NCBI GenBank assembly: GCA_030038955.1
Contig: JASHQV010000280.1
Coordinates: forward strand, 1 to 6,401
From: Solirubrobacteraceae bacterium
GTDB lineage: Bacteria; Actinomycetota; Thermoleophilia; Solirubrobacterales; Solirubrobacteraceae
Direction: 5' to 3'
Length of the DNA: 6,401 nucleotides
Shown here: positions 1-4,953 of the stretch, piece by piece
How positions within the stretch are numbered: position 1 is the stretch's first letter
How the letters are laid out: every line of letters starts with the position of its first letter
The notes under the pieces: generated by a model
Databases searched by the model: none
Told to the model about the DNA's origin: nothing
The model's input: only the letters and a program-made list of their open reading frames with translations
Position numbers and translations under genes: made by a program

Positions 1-39
1 TGTGGGCTCAGCACGAACCCCGGGCTCGCGGGCTCACAC

Positions 40-53
40 CCTCGCCGGCGAGG
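40..53 (-). terminator. Short palindromic hairpin after the ArsR gene
   Basis: A perfect 14-bp palindrome (CCTCGCC/GGCGAGG) begins three bases after the stop codon of the ArsR-family gene on the minus strand. It can form a GC-rich stem at the 3' end of that transcript. There is no T-run after it, so it may be only a 3'-end stabiliser or a weak terminator. The rest of bases 1-56 shows three copies of GGGCTC (from 4, 22 and 30) and nothing else I can assign. Confidence 0.35.
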
Positions 54-56
54 CGC

Positions 57-437
57 TCAGGCAGCCGGCTGCGCGCGCAGGACCGCGTCCAGCAGCCCCG
101 GGAAGCGCCCATCGAGGGCGTCGCGCCGGAGCACGTTGACGCGCCGCTTGCCCTCGATGCGCTGCGTGATCACGCCGGCCTCGCGCAGCACGCGGAAGTG
201 GTGCGAGCAGGTCGACTTGGTGATCGGCACGTCGAACTGGCCGCAGCACAGCTCACGGCCGCTCGCCAGCTGCGAGACGATCAGCAGCCTGACCGGATCG
301 CTGAGCGCGTGCAGCACGGTTGCAAGGTCGAGCACATCGCTGTCGGAGCCGCACGCTCCTGTCCGACCCGGCATCCCCCCCTCCAGCTCGGGTGCCTCGG
401 CCTCCTGACCGAACTCCAGCGTTGCAGTGTCGCTCAT
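57..437 (-). CDS. ArsR-family winged-helix transcriptional repressor
   Basis: This 126-residue protein is probably a dimeric DNA-binding repressor in the cytoplasm that controls itself and the divergent exporter. Residues 36-104 form the ArsR winged helix: VLHALSDPVRLLIVSQL is the family's opening helix pair, ITKSTCSHHFRVLREAGVI (72-90) is the helix-turn-helix, and TQRIEGKRRVNVL (91-103) is the wing. The turn carries ELCCGQF, where classical metal sensors have ELCVCDL, so Cys64, Cys65 and Cys77 are candidate ligand or redox residues; the real signal is unknown. Regulators with an ELCCGQ..KST.SHHF core commonly sit beside MFS exporters, as here. The first ~33 residues are a poorly conserved extension. 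A -10-like TACTAT ends seven bases before the ATG, so the mRNA may be leaderless. Met22 (base 374) is an alternative start. Confidence 0.92.
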   Translation of the reverse strand: MSDTATLEFGQEAEAPELEGGMPGRTGACGSDSDVLDLATVLHALSDPVRLLIVSQLASGRELCCGQFDVPITKSTCSHHFRVLREAGVITQRIEGKRRVNVLRRDALDGRFPGLLDAVLRAQPAA

Positions 438-554
438 GACCTAGATAGTACGACGCTCATCAAACTTTGTGGTATAGTTCGACCATCGTCGTACCGAGAC
501 TGGCTCCGCCCAGGATCGTACTGGACTGCACCTCCGACCGGGAGACCTGAGCCG
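438..554. promoter_or_regulatory. Divergent promoter and probable ArsR operator
   Basis: This spacer between the two divergent genes is locally AT-richer than its surroundings. Seen directly: an 8-bp perfect inverted repeat, GTACGACG at 448-455 and CGTCGTAC at 487-494, whose imperfect extension inward adds further matches, plus a third half-site-like ATCGTAC at 515-521. On the minus strand TACTAT (450-445) is a -10-like box seven bases before the repressor ATG. On the plus strand TATAGT (473-478) is a -10-like box, which puts the exporter transcript start near 485. No good -35 box is visible for either. The left arm overlaps the repressor -10 and the right arm covers the exporter start site, so one bound repressor could block both promoters. 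GGGAG (540-544) is the likely ribosome site of the exporter. The operator role is inferred. Confidence 0.6.
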
Positions 555-2060
555 ATGAACTCGACCCCCCAGACCCAGCACCCACACCTGCGCGCCACGC
601 TGATCCTCGCCTGCCTGGCTCAGTTCATGGTGATCCTCGACGTGTCCGTGGTCAATGTGGCGCTGCCGTCGATCCACCGGGCGCTCGGCTTCACGCTGTC
701 GGACCTGCAGTGGGTGGTGAACGCGTACACGGTCACGTTCGCCGGGTTCCTGTTGCTCGGCGGGCGCGCCGCCGACCTTCTGGGGCGGCGGCGCGTATTC
801 GTGTCGGGCTTGGTGCTGTTCGCGCTGGCGTCGCTGGCCGGCGGGCTGTCCGACAGCCAGACCGCGCTGATCGTGGCGCGGCTGGTCCAGGGCCTCGGGG
901 GCGCCGTGATCGCGCCGGCCTCGCTGTCGATCATCACGAGCACGTTCGTCGAGCCGCGCGAGCGCAACCGCGCGGTCGGCATGTGGGGCGCGATGGGCGG
1001 CGCCGGGGGAGCCGCCGGGGTGCTGCTCGGGGGGATTCTCACAGACCTGCTGAGCTGGCGCTGGGTGCTGTTCATCAACCTCCCGATCGGGCTGATCGCG
1101 GCCTACCTGGCGCAGCGCATGATCGCCGAGGGACGCAACCCGGGAGCGGCGCGAGGCTTCGACCTGAGCGGCGCGCTCACTGCCACCGCCGGCCTGTCGC
1201 TGCTGGTGCTGGGGATCGTCCGCACAGACACGACCGGATGGGGCAACGGCGCGACGATCGGGCTGATGCTCGCCGGGCTGGCGCTGCTCGGCGTGTTCGT
1301 GGCGATCGAGGGACGGCTCGCGAAGGCGCCGCTGATGCCACTGCGCCTGTTCTCCTCCCGCTCGCTGTCGACCGGCAACCTGGTGATGATGACGCTCGGG
1401 GCGTCGACGTTCGCGATGTGGTTCTTCTTCTCCCTGTACCTGCAGGAGGTACGCGGCTACTCGCCGCTGCACGCCGGCGTCATCTTCCTGCCGATGACGC
1501 TGTCGATCGTGGTCTTCTCGACGATCGTCAGCCGCGTGACCCTGCGCCTCGGCGCCAAGCGGCTGCTGGTGGTCGGGATGCTCGGGCTGGCCGTCGGCAT
1601 GTTCCTGTTCGCGCGGCTGACCGCGACCTCGAGCTACGTGGGCGGGATGCTGGTGCCCGGCCTGATCACCTCGATCGCGATGCCGTTCGGGATGATCCCC
1701 GCGGCGATCGCCGGCACCGCCGGCGTTCCCCGCCACGAGGCGGGGCTCGCGTCGGGCGTGATCAACACCGCCCGGATGTTCGGCGGCGCCCTCGGGCTCG
1801 CGATCCTGGCGACGCTCGCGAGCAGCCAGTCGCGGACCGACCTGCGCCACCCGACGGCGCAGATCCACACGACCGCGCAGGCGCTCGTCGGCGGCTTCCA
1901 TCTCGCCTTCCTGGTGGCCGCCGGGATGGCGGCGGCGGGAGTCGTGATCGCGGCCGTCGGGATGCCGAGCCTGAAGCCGCGCGTGGCCGAGGCGACGGAA
2001 ACCCAGCAGGCCGTGGTCGACGAGGCGGCACAGGCGCAGCGCGTCGCAGTCGAGGTCTGA
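555..2060 (+). CDS. DHA2-family MFS drug/proton antiporter (EmrB/QacA type)
   Basis: This 501-residue inner-membrane exporter most likely expels a toxic compound in exchange for protons. The first membrane segment contains LDVSVVNVALPSI (28-40) with the conserved Asp29. MFS motif A is GGRAADLLGRRR (69-80), between segments 2 and 3. The segment-4 sequence RLVQGLGGAVIAPASLSI (109-126) and the glycine-rich motif-C-like stretch GGAGGAAGVLLGG (148-160) are typical of drug antiporters. The hydrophobic pattern and length fit the 14-segment DHA2 family; the polar tail after ~475 is cytoplasmic. The ATG at 555 is chosen because it starts just before the first conserved residues and follows GGGAG. The reading frame stays open upstream, but that part is antisense to the repressor gene. 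The divergent ArsR regulator supports substrate-induced expression. The substrate cannot be read from the sequence. Confidence 0.94.
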   Translation: MNSTPQTQHPHLRATLILACLAQFMVILDVSVVNVALPSIHRALGFTLSDLQWVVNAYTVTFAGFLLLGGRAADLLGRRRVFVSGLVLFALASLAGGLSDSQTALIVARLVQGLGGAVIAPASLSIITSTFVEPRERNRAVGMWGAMGGAGGAAGVLLGGILTDLLSWRWVLFINLPIGLIAAYLAQRMIAEGRNPGAARGFDLSGALTATAGLSLLVLGIVRTDTTGWGNGATIGLMLAGLALLGVFVAIEGRLAKAPLMPLRLFSSRSLSTGNLVMMTLGASTFAMWFFFSLYLQEVRGYSPLHAGVIFLPMTLSIVVFSTIVSRVTLRLGAKRLLVVGMLGLAVGMFLFARLTATSSYVGGMLVPGLITSIAMPFGMIPAAIAGTAGVPRHEAGLASGVINTARMFGGALGLAILATLASSQSRTDLRHPTAQIHTTAQALVGGFHLAFLVAAGMAAAGVVIAAVGMPSLKPRVAEATETQQAVVDEAAQAQRVAVEV

Positions 2061-2081
2061 CCAGGCTCTCGCGGGCTGTTT

Positions 2082-2116
2082 GCGCGGCCGCCGGCTTGCG
2101 GGCTCGGCGGCCGCGC
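2082..2116 (+). terminator. GC hairpin downstream of the exporter gene
   Basis: GCGCGGCCGCC (2082-2092) and GGCGGCCGCGC (2106-2116) form a perfect 11-bp stem with a 13-base loop, starting 21 bases after the exporter stop codon. The stem is very stable but is not followed by a T-run, which is common for 3'-end hairpins in high-GC actinobacteria. It probably ends or protects the exporter mRNA; read on the other strand it is equally stable. Confidence 0.5.
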
Positions 2117-2123
2117 CCAGGCG

Positions 2124-2270
2124 GCGTGCCCGGGGCACCGCGAGCGCGGCCAGGGCCACGGCGGCGTAGGCATGCCCGGGCGAGCGCGCGCATCGCCACA
2201 GCGGTCGGCGGCGCAGGCGTGCCCGGGCCAGCGCGCGCATTGCCACAGCGGTCGGCGGCCCGGGCGTGCC
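2124..2270. repeat. Tandem 47-bp repeat, about three units
   Basis: Units start at 2124, 2170 and 2217, each with GC(G/A)TGCCC, and a partial fourth begins at 2264. Units two (2170-2216) and three (2217-2263) are both 47 bp and agree at 42 positions; they share AGCGCGCGCAT and GCCACAGCGGTCGGCGGC. The first unit (46 bp) is clearly decayed. Because 47 is not a multiple of three the array is not an in-frame protein repeat. It fills most of the spacer between the exporter and the dehydrogenase gene. No promoter could be recognised inside it. It may be a genome-wide intergenic repeat family or a local duplication. Confidence 0.8.
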
Positions 2271-2301
2271 CCAAGCCGCCCGGGCCGCAACAATGCCGGC
2301 A

Positions 2302-3246
2302 ATGGCTCGCGTGTTCGTCAGCCGCCAGCTGCCCGGCGCGGCGCTCGAGCGGCTCCGCAAAGCGCACGAGACGACCGTGTGGAGCGAGCGTCGGCCGCCA
2401 ACGTACGAGCAGCTGCGCGCGCATGCCGCCGAAGCGGATGGTCTGCTGACGATGCTGAGCGACCGGATCGACGCGCCGCTGCTCGAGGCGGCGCCGCGAT
2501 TGCGCGCAGTCGCCAACTACGCGGTCGGCTTCGACAACGTCGATCTGGCGGCGGCCGCGCGGCACGGCGTCGCGGTCGGCAACACGCCGGACGTGCTCAC
2601 CGAGGCGACTGCCGACCTCGCGTTTGCGCTGCTGCTGGCGGCGGCACGGCGGCTGCCCGAGGCGCTCGCCTCGGCTCGCAACGACTGGAGCGATTGGGAG
2701 CCGACAGGGCTGCTCGGCGCCGAGGTCTGGGGCGCCACCCTGGGCGTGGTCGGGATGGGGCGGATCGGCCGGGCGGTGGCGCGCCGCGGGGAGGGGTTCG
2801 GGATGACGGTGCTCGGCAGCTCGCGTGGCAGCGGCAGCAGCCTCGAGGAGCTGCTCGCACGCGCCGACTTCGTGTCGCTGCACGTGCCGCTGAGCGCCGA
2901 CACGCATCACCTGATCGACGCGGACGCGCTGGCGCGGATGCAGCCGACCGCGATCCTGATCAACACCGCCCGCGGCGAGATCGTCGATCAAGCCGCGCTC
3001 GCCGCGGCGCTGCACGAGCGGCGGATCGCCGGAGCGGCGCTGGACGTCACCACGCCCGAGCCACTGTCGCCCGACGACCCCCTGTGGCGCGCGCCGAACC
3101 TGGTGATCACACCGCACATCGGCTCGGCCACCCGCTCGGCTCGCGAGCGCATGGCCGAGCTGGCAGTCGACAACCTGCTGGCGGGGCTCGACGGCCAGCC
3201 GATGCCGAACCAGGTGTCGGTCACCCGAGAGGCGCCCGCGGCCTGA
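2302..3246 (+). CDS. D-2-hydroxyacid dehydrogenase (glyoxylate/hydroxypyruvate reductase type)
   Basis: This 314-residue cytoplasmic oxidoreductase should reduce a 2-keto acid such as glyoxylate or hydroxypyruvate to the D-hydroxy acid, or do the reverse. The nucleotide-binding motif GMGRIG is at 151-156. The catalytic triad is visible: Arg224 in INTARGEIVD, Glu253 in TTPEPL and His272 in ITPHIGSAT. After the second strand of the Rossmann fold comes SSRGSGSS with no acidic residue, which suggests NADP(H) rather than NAD(H). The segment between this strand and LEELL is about a dozen residues shorter than in common relatives. ATG 2302 (MARVFVSRQLPG) gives the usual family N-terminus; ATG 2293 and GTG 2266 are in frame, and none has a clear Shine-Dalgarno site. 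It is four bases from the next gene, so probably cotranscribed. The exact substrate is not certain. Confidence 0.9.
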   Translation: MARVFVSRQLPGAALERLRKAHETTVWSERRPPTYEQLRAHAAEADGLLTMLSDRIDAPLLEAAPRLRAVANYAVGFDNVDLAAAARHGVAVGNTPDVLTEATADLAFALLLAAARRLPEALASARNDWSDWEPTGLLGAEVWGATLGVVGMGRIGRAVARRGEGFGMTVLGSSRGSGSSLEELLARADFVSLHVPLSADTHHLIDADALARMQPTAILINTARGEIVDQAALAAALHERRIAGAALDVTTPEPLSPDDPLWRAPNLVITPHIGSATRSARERMAELAVDNLLAGLDGQPMPNQVSVTREAPAA

Positions 3247-3250
3247 GGCG

Positions 3251-4171
3251 ATGCGGATTGCAGTCGTCGACATCGGCAGCAATACGACGCGGCTGCTGCT
3301 GGCGGAGATCGCGGGGCGCCGCGTCAGCCGAGAGCTCGAGCGACACAGCCGCGTTACTCGCCTCGGAGCCGGCGTCGACGCCAGCGGGCGCCTGCGCAGG
3401 GACGCGATCGAGCGCACCCACAGCGTGCTCAGCGACTACGCGCGGCTGCTCGACGAGCGACGCGTCGAGCGTCGCGTGGCGGTGCTCACCAGCGCCGTCC
3501 GCGACGCCGCCAACGGGGGCGAGTTCGCCGACGCGTGCGCCGAGCGCTATGGCCTCGAAGTGCACGTGCTCAGCGGCGAGCAGGAAGGGCGGCTGACCTA
3601 CCTGGGCGCGACCGACGAGCTCGACCCCGACTCGCGCGAGCGGATCCTCGTCGTCGACATCGGCGGCGGCTCCACGGAGCTGATCCTCGGGCGCGGGCGG
3701 ACGACCGATTTCTACGTCTCCACGCAGGCTGGCGTGGTGCGCCAGGGGGATCGCCACGTGCACAGCGACCCCCCGACCCCCGGGGAGCTGCAGGCGGTCG
3801 CCGACGACGTGCGCACGTCGATCGCCGCGGCGGTGCCGGTGGCGCGGCGCGACGGCCTCGAGCGAGCGCTGGCGGTCGCCGGCACGGCCACCTCATTGGC
3901 GGCGATCGCCCAGCAGCTCGAGCCGTACGACTCCACGCGCGTGCACGGGTACGAGCTGACGGGGTCGACGGTCGCGGCGATCAGCCGCCGGCTCGGCGCG
4001 ATGACGCTGGCGCAGCGCCGCCACGTCGCCGGGCTCGACCCCGACCGGGCGCCGACGATCCTGCCGGGGATCGTGATCCTCACGGTCGTCACCGAGCTGT
4101 TCGGGCTCGCGGCGGTGGAGGTCTCGGAGCACGACATCCTGCGGGGCGCGGCGCTGGCGTTCAGCGACTGA
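3251..4171 (+). CDS. Ppx/GppA-family exopolyphosphatase / (p)ppGpp phosphohydrolase, short form
   Basis: This 306-residue protein belongs to the ASKHA phosphotransfer fold and should remove terminal phosphates from polyphosphate and/or convert pppGpp to ppGpp, linking phosphate storage and stringent response. The first phosphate-binding loop is VVDIGSNTTRLLL (5-17), the catalytic acid lies in SGEQEGRLTYLGA (108-120), the second phosphate loop is VVDIGGGSTELI (134-145), and the C-terminal adenosine-type region is VAGTATSLAAI (209-219) with SEHDILRGAAL (292-302). It lacks the C-terminal HD-like domain of the ~500-residue enterobacterial enzymes; the short form is usual in actinobacteria. The ATG follows the preceding stop by four bases, and GAGG overlaps that stop, so translational coupling is likely. 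Which of the two activities dominates cannot be told from sequence. Confidence 0.92.
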   Translation: MRIAVVDIGSNTTRLLLAEIAGRRVSRELERHSRVTRLGAGVDASGRLRRDAIERTHSVLSDYARLLDERRVERRVAVLTSAVRDAANGGEFADACAERYGLEVHVLSGEQEGRLTYLGATDELDPDSRERILVVDIGGGSTELILGRGRTTDFYVSTQAGVVRQGDRHVHSDPPTPGELQAVADDVRTSIAAAVPVARRDGLERALAVAGTATSLAAIAQQLEPYDSTRVHGYELTGSTVAAISRRLGAMTLAQRRHVAGLDPDRAPTILPGIVILTVVTELFGLAAVEVSEHDILRGAALAFSD

Positions 4172-4183
4172 CGCGAGCTGGCG

Positions 4184-4441
4184 GCGACCGCGGCGGATGA
4201 CCAATGGTCGCGGTGTCCAGCATGAGTAAGTAGTTGCTACGTGGACGAATGTCCGATTGCTGACGTCACCCGGGTGAGAGAGCATTGCTTCCGGGCCTAG
4301 GGTCGCATGCGCAACCCCAGCCCAACACATAGGCTCGGGCGAAGCCGCAGACATCGGCGCCTCCCGCCGCCCGAGCCACTTACCGGCCCATTCCGGCACG
4401 TACCCCTGCCCGTCCCGATTGGGCCACACCTGGATCGGAAG
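4184..4441 (+). other. Gene-free, stem-rich segment: possible small RNA or structured 3' UTR
   Basis: I find no convincing protein gene here. Going rightward the plus strand offers GCGACC/GGTCGC (4184-4189 with 4206-4211), GTCCA/TGGAC (4215-4219 with 4242-4246) enclosing GTAG-TTG-CTAC, the 12-bp palindrome TCACCCGGGTGA (4266-4277) overlapping TGACGTCA (4261-4268), GGGT/ACCC (4300-4303 with 4314-4317), a perfect 10-bp stem GGCTCGGGCG/CGCCCGAGCC (4332-4341 with 4368-4377), and GGCCCA/TGGGCC (4385-4390 with 4420-4425). The segment runs straight into an intrinsic terminator. I could not match it to tmRNA, RNase P RNA, SRP RNA, 6S RNA, T-box or any riboswitch class I know, and no clear promoter is visible. 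It may simply be the 3' end of the ppx mRNA. Confidence 0.35.
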
Positions 4442-4471
4442 CCGCCCGCAGCGATGCGGGCGGTTTTCGTT
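4442..4471 (+). terminator. Intrinsic (Rho-independent) terminator
   Basis: CCGCCCGCA (4442-4450), a GCGA tetraloop (4451-4454) and TGCGGGCGG (4455-4463) form a perfect 9-bp stem with a stable GNRA loop, followed directly by TTTTCGTT. The T-run is on the plus strand only, so it stops rightward transcription. The nearest rightward gene ends 270 bases upstream, so it terminates either a long ppx 3' UTR or a separate small RNA. It is the only hairpin in the window with a proper T-tract. Confidence 0.85.
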
Positions 4472-4505
4472 CTGGGGGGATCGCGTGTTCTGGGGGGATC
4501 GCGTG
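4469..4505. repeat. 18-bp perfect tandem duplication
   Basis: TTCTGGGGGGATCGCGTG occurs at 4470-4487 and again at 4488-4505 with no mismatch; the match extends one base to the left. Each copy has a run of six Gs. It starts inside the T-tract of the preceding terminator, so the duplication arose immediately downstream of it. Such exact repeats suggest recent slippage. Confidence 0.9.
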
Positions 4506-4556
4506 CTCACGTGGGGGTGGGCGGCGAGAGTGCTCACGTGGGGGTGGGCGGCGAGG
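4503..4556. repeat. 27-bp tandem duplication
   Basis: GTGCTCACGTGGGGGTGG followed by GCGGCGAG at 4503-4528 is repeated exactly at 4530-4555, a period of 27 with one differing base at the unit end. Each unit contains CACGTG (4508-4513 and 4535-4540) and GGGGGTGGG, so the plus strand has four G-runs that could form a G-quadruplex. The second copy is also the left arm of the adjoining palindrome. Confidence 0.9.
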
Positions 4557-4585
4557 CGGCCATGGCCGCCTCGCCGCCCACCCCC
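4540..4585. repeat. 46-bp perfect palindrome without spacer
   Basis: Bases 4540-4562 are the exact reverse complement of 4563-4585, with the centre at GGCCATGGCC. The outer arms are GGGGGTGGGCGGCGAG and CTCGCCGCCCACCCCC. As RNA this is a stem of about 21 bp with a CATG loop; as DNA it could extrude a cruciform. The first copy of the 27-bp repeat (4513-4528) can pair with the same right arm, giving two mutually exclusive stems. There is no T-run after it. It lies 116 bases upstream of the small gene at 4701 and may affect its transcription, but that is inference. Confidence 0.92.
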
Positions 4586-4657
4586 GGCGTCCGCCTCCCC
4601 ACCCCCCAAAAGGGTTGAAAGGCCCCGCGTGCGCCCGTCACCCCAGCCGGGCCGGCG

Positions 4658-4691
4658 TACAGTCAAGTCGCTGATCCCGAGGCGCAAGGAG
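4658..4691 (+). promoter_or_regulatory. Possible -10 box and clear Shine-Dalgarno site of the small orphan gene
   Basis: AAGGAG at 4686-4691 is the best ribosome-binding site in the window and sits nine bases before GTG 4701, which fixes that start. TACAGT at 4658-4663 is a reasonable -10 box that would give a short leader; the matching -35 position (CCGTCA, 4635-4640) is weak. The Shine-Dalgarno call is firm, the promoter call tentative. Confidence 0.5.
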
Positions 4692-4700
4692 TCGCGAGCC

Positions 4701-4883
4701 GTGCCGTACCCGCAGGAGATCCAGGACCCAGCGCAGTTCAACAGCCTGTGCGCGGAGCTCGAGGACTACGAGCCACTGCCGGAGGTGGTCCCCGGACCGG
4801 CCGAGACGACGCCGCCGCTCACCGCCGAGGAGCGGACCGACTCGATCGACGCCGAGATCCTCGCCGCGCTGGTCTCACCCTGA
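4701..4883 (+). CDS. Small acidic protein of unknown function
   Basis: This 60-residue protein starts with GTG after a strong AAGGAG site. I do not recognise the family. The N-terminus VPYPQEIQDPAQFNSLCAEL could be a short helix with one cysteine (Cys17). The middle (EDYEPLPEVVPGPAETTPPL, 21-40) is proline- and acid-rich and probably disordered. The end (TAEERTDSIDAEILAALVSP, 41-60) looks like an amphipathic helix. There are many Asp/Glu and very few basic residues, and no signal peptide or membrane segment. It stands alone behind a repeat region and faces the YihY-type gene convergently. The frame is open back to a TTG at 4419, but that would run through the terminator and repeats and ignore the ribosome site. 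A chance ORF cannot be fully excluded. Confidence 0.65.
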   Translation: MPYPQEIQDPAQFNSLCAELEDYEPLPEVVPGPAETTPPLTAEERTDSIDAEILAALVSP

Positions 4884-4943
4884 GCTGGCGGCGGCGGCGC
4901 CCCAGCGCTGCGCGCCCGGTCGGGCGGCGGCGGCGCCGCCAGC
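4884..4943. terminator. Nested GC hairpins between convergent genes
   Basis: In the 70-base gap between the small gene and the leftward YihY-type gene, GCTGGCGGCG (4884-4893) pairs perfectly with CGCCGCCAGC (4934-4943), and inside it CGCCCG (4913-4918) pairs with CGGGCG (4921-4926). The symmetrical placement, starting right at one stop codon and ending ten bases before the other, fits a shared bidirectional 3'-end structure. There is no T-run on either strand. Confidence 0.45.
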
Positions 4944-4953
4944 CGGGCAGGCC

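Noticed and set aside
198..554. N-terminal extension of the exporter frame
   Set aside because: It is antisense to the repressor gene and crosses the promoter region; the family N-terminus and ribosome site fit ATG 555.
710..2449. Long plus-strand frame overlapping the exporter and the dehydrogenase start
   Set aside because: Composition is Arg/Ala/Gly-rich without motifs and it lies in a second frame of two well-supported genes.
441..2516. 691-residue open frame antisense to the exporter
   Set aside because: It is a shadow of a GC-rich gene: Arg/Ala/Pro-rich, no domain, and the opposite strand carries a clear 14-segment exporter with conserved motifs.
1762..3417. 551-residue minus-strand frame across the 47-bp repeats and the dehydrogenase
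   Set aside because: Low-complexity Arg/Ala/Pro product, antisense to a gene with an intact catalytic triad.
4184..4471. Known RNA genes or riboswitches (tmRNA, RNase P, SRP, 6S, T-box, glycine, cobalamin, SAM, c-di-AMP)
   Set aside because: Looked for their conserved cores on both strands and found none.
4307..4618. 103-residue plus-strand frame in the structured segment
   Set aside because: It runs through the terminator and repeats, has no ribosome site and has repetitive composition.
3893..4741. 282-residue minus-strand frame over the gene-poor region
   Set aside because: It reads through the tandem repeats, palindrome and terminator, shows no domain, and overlaps the end of ppx.
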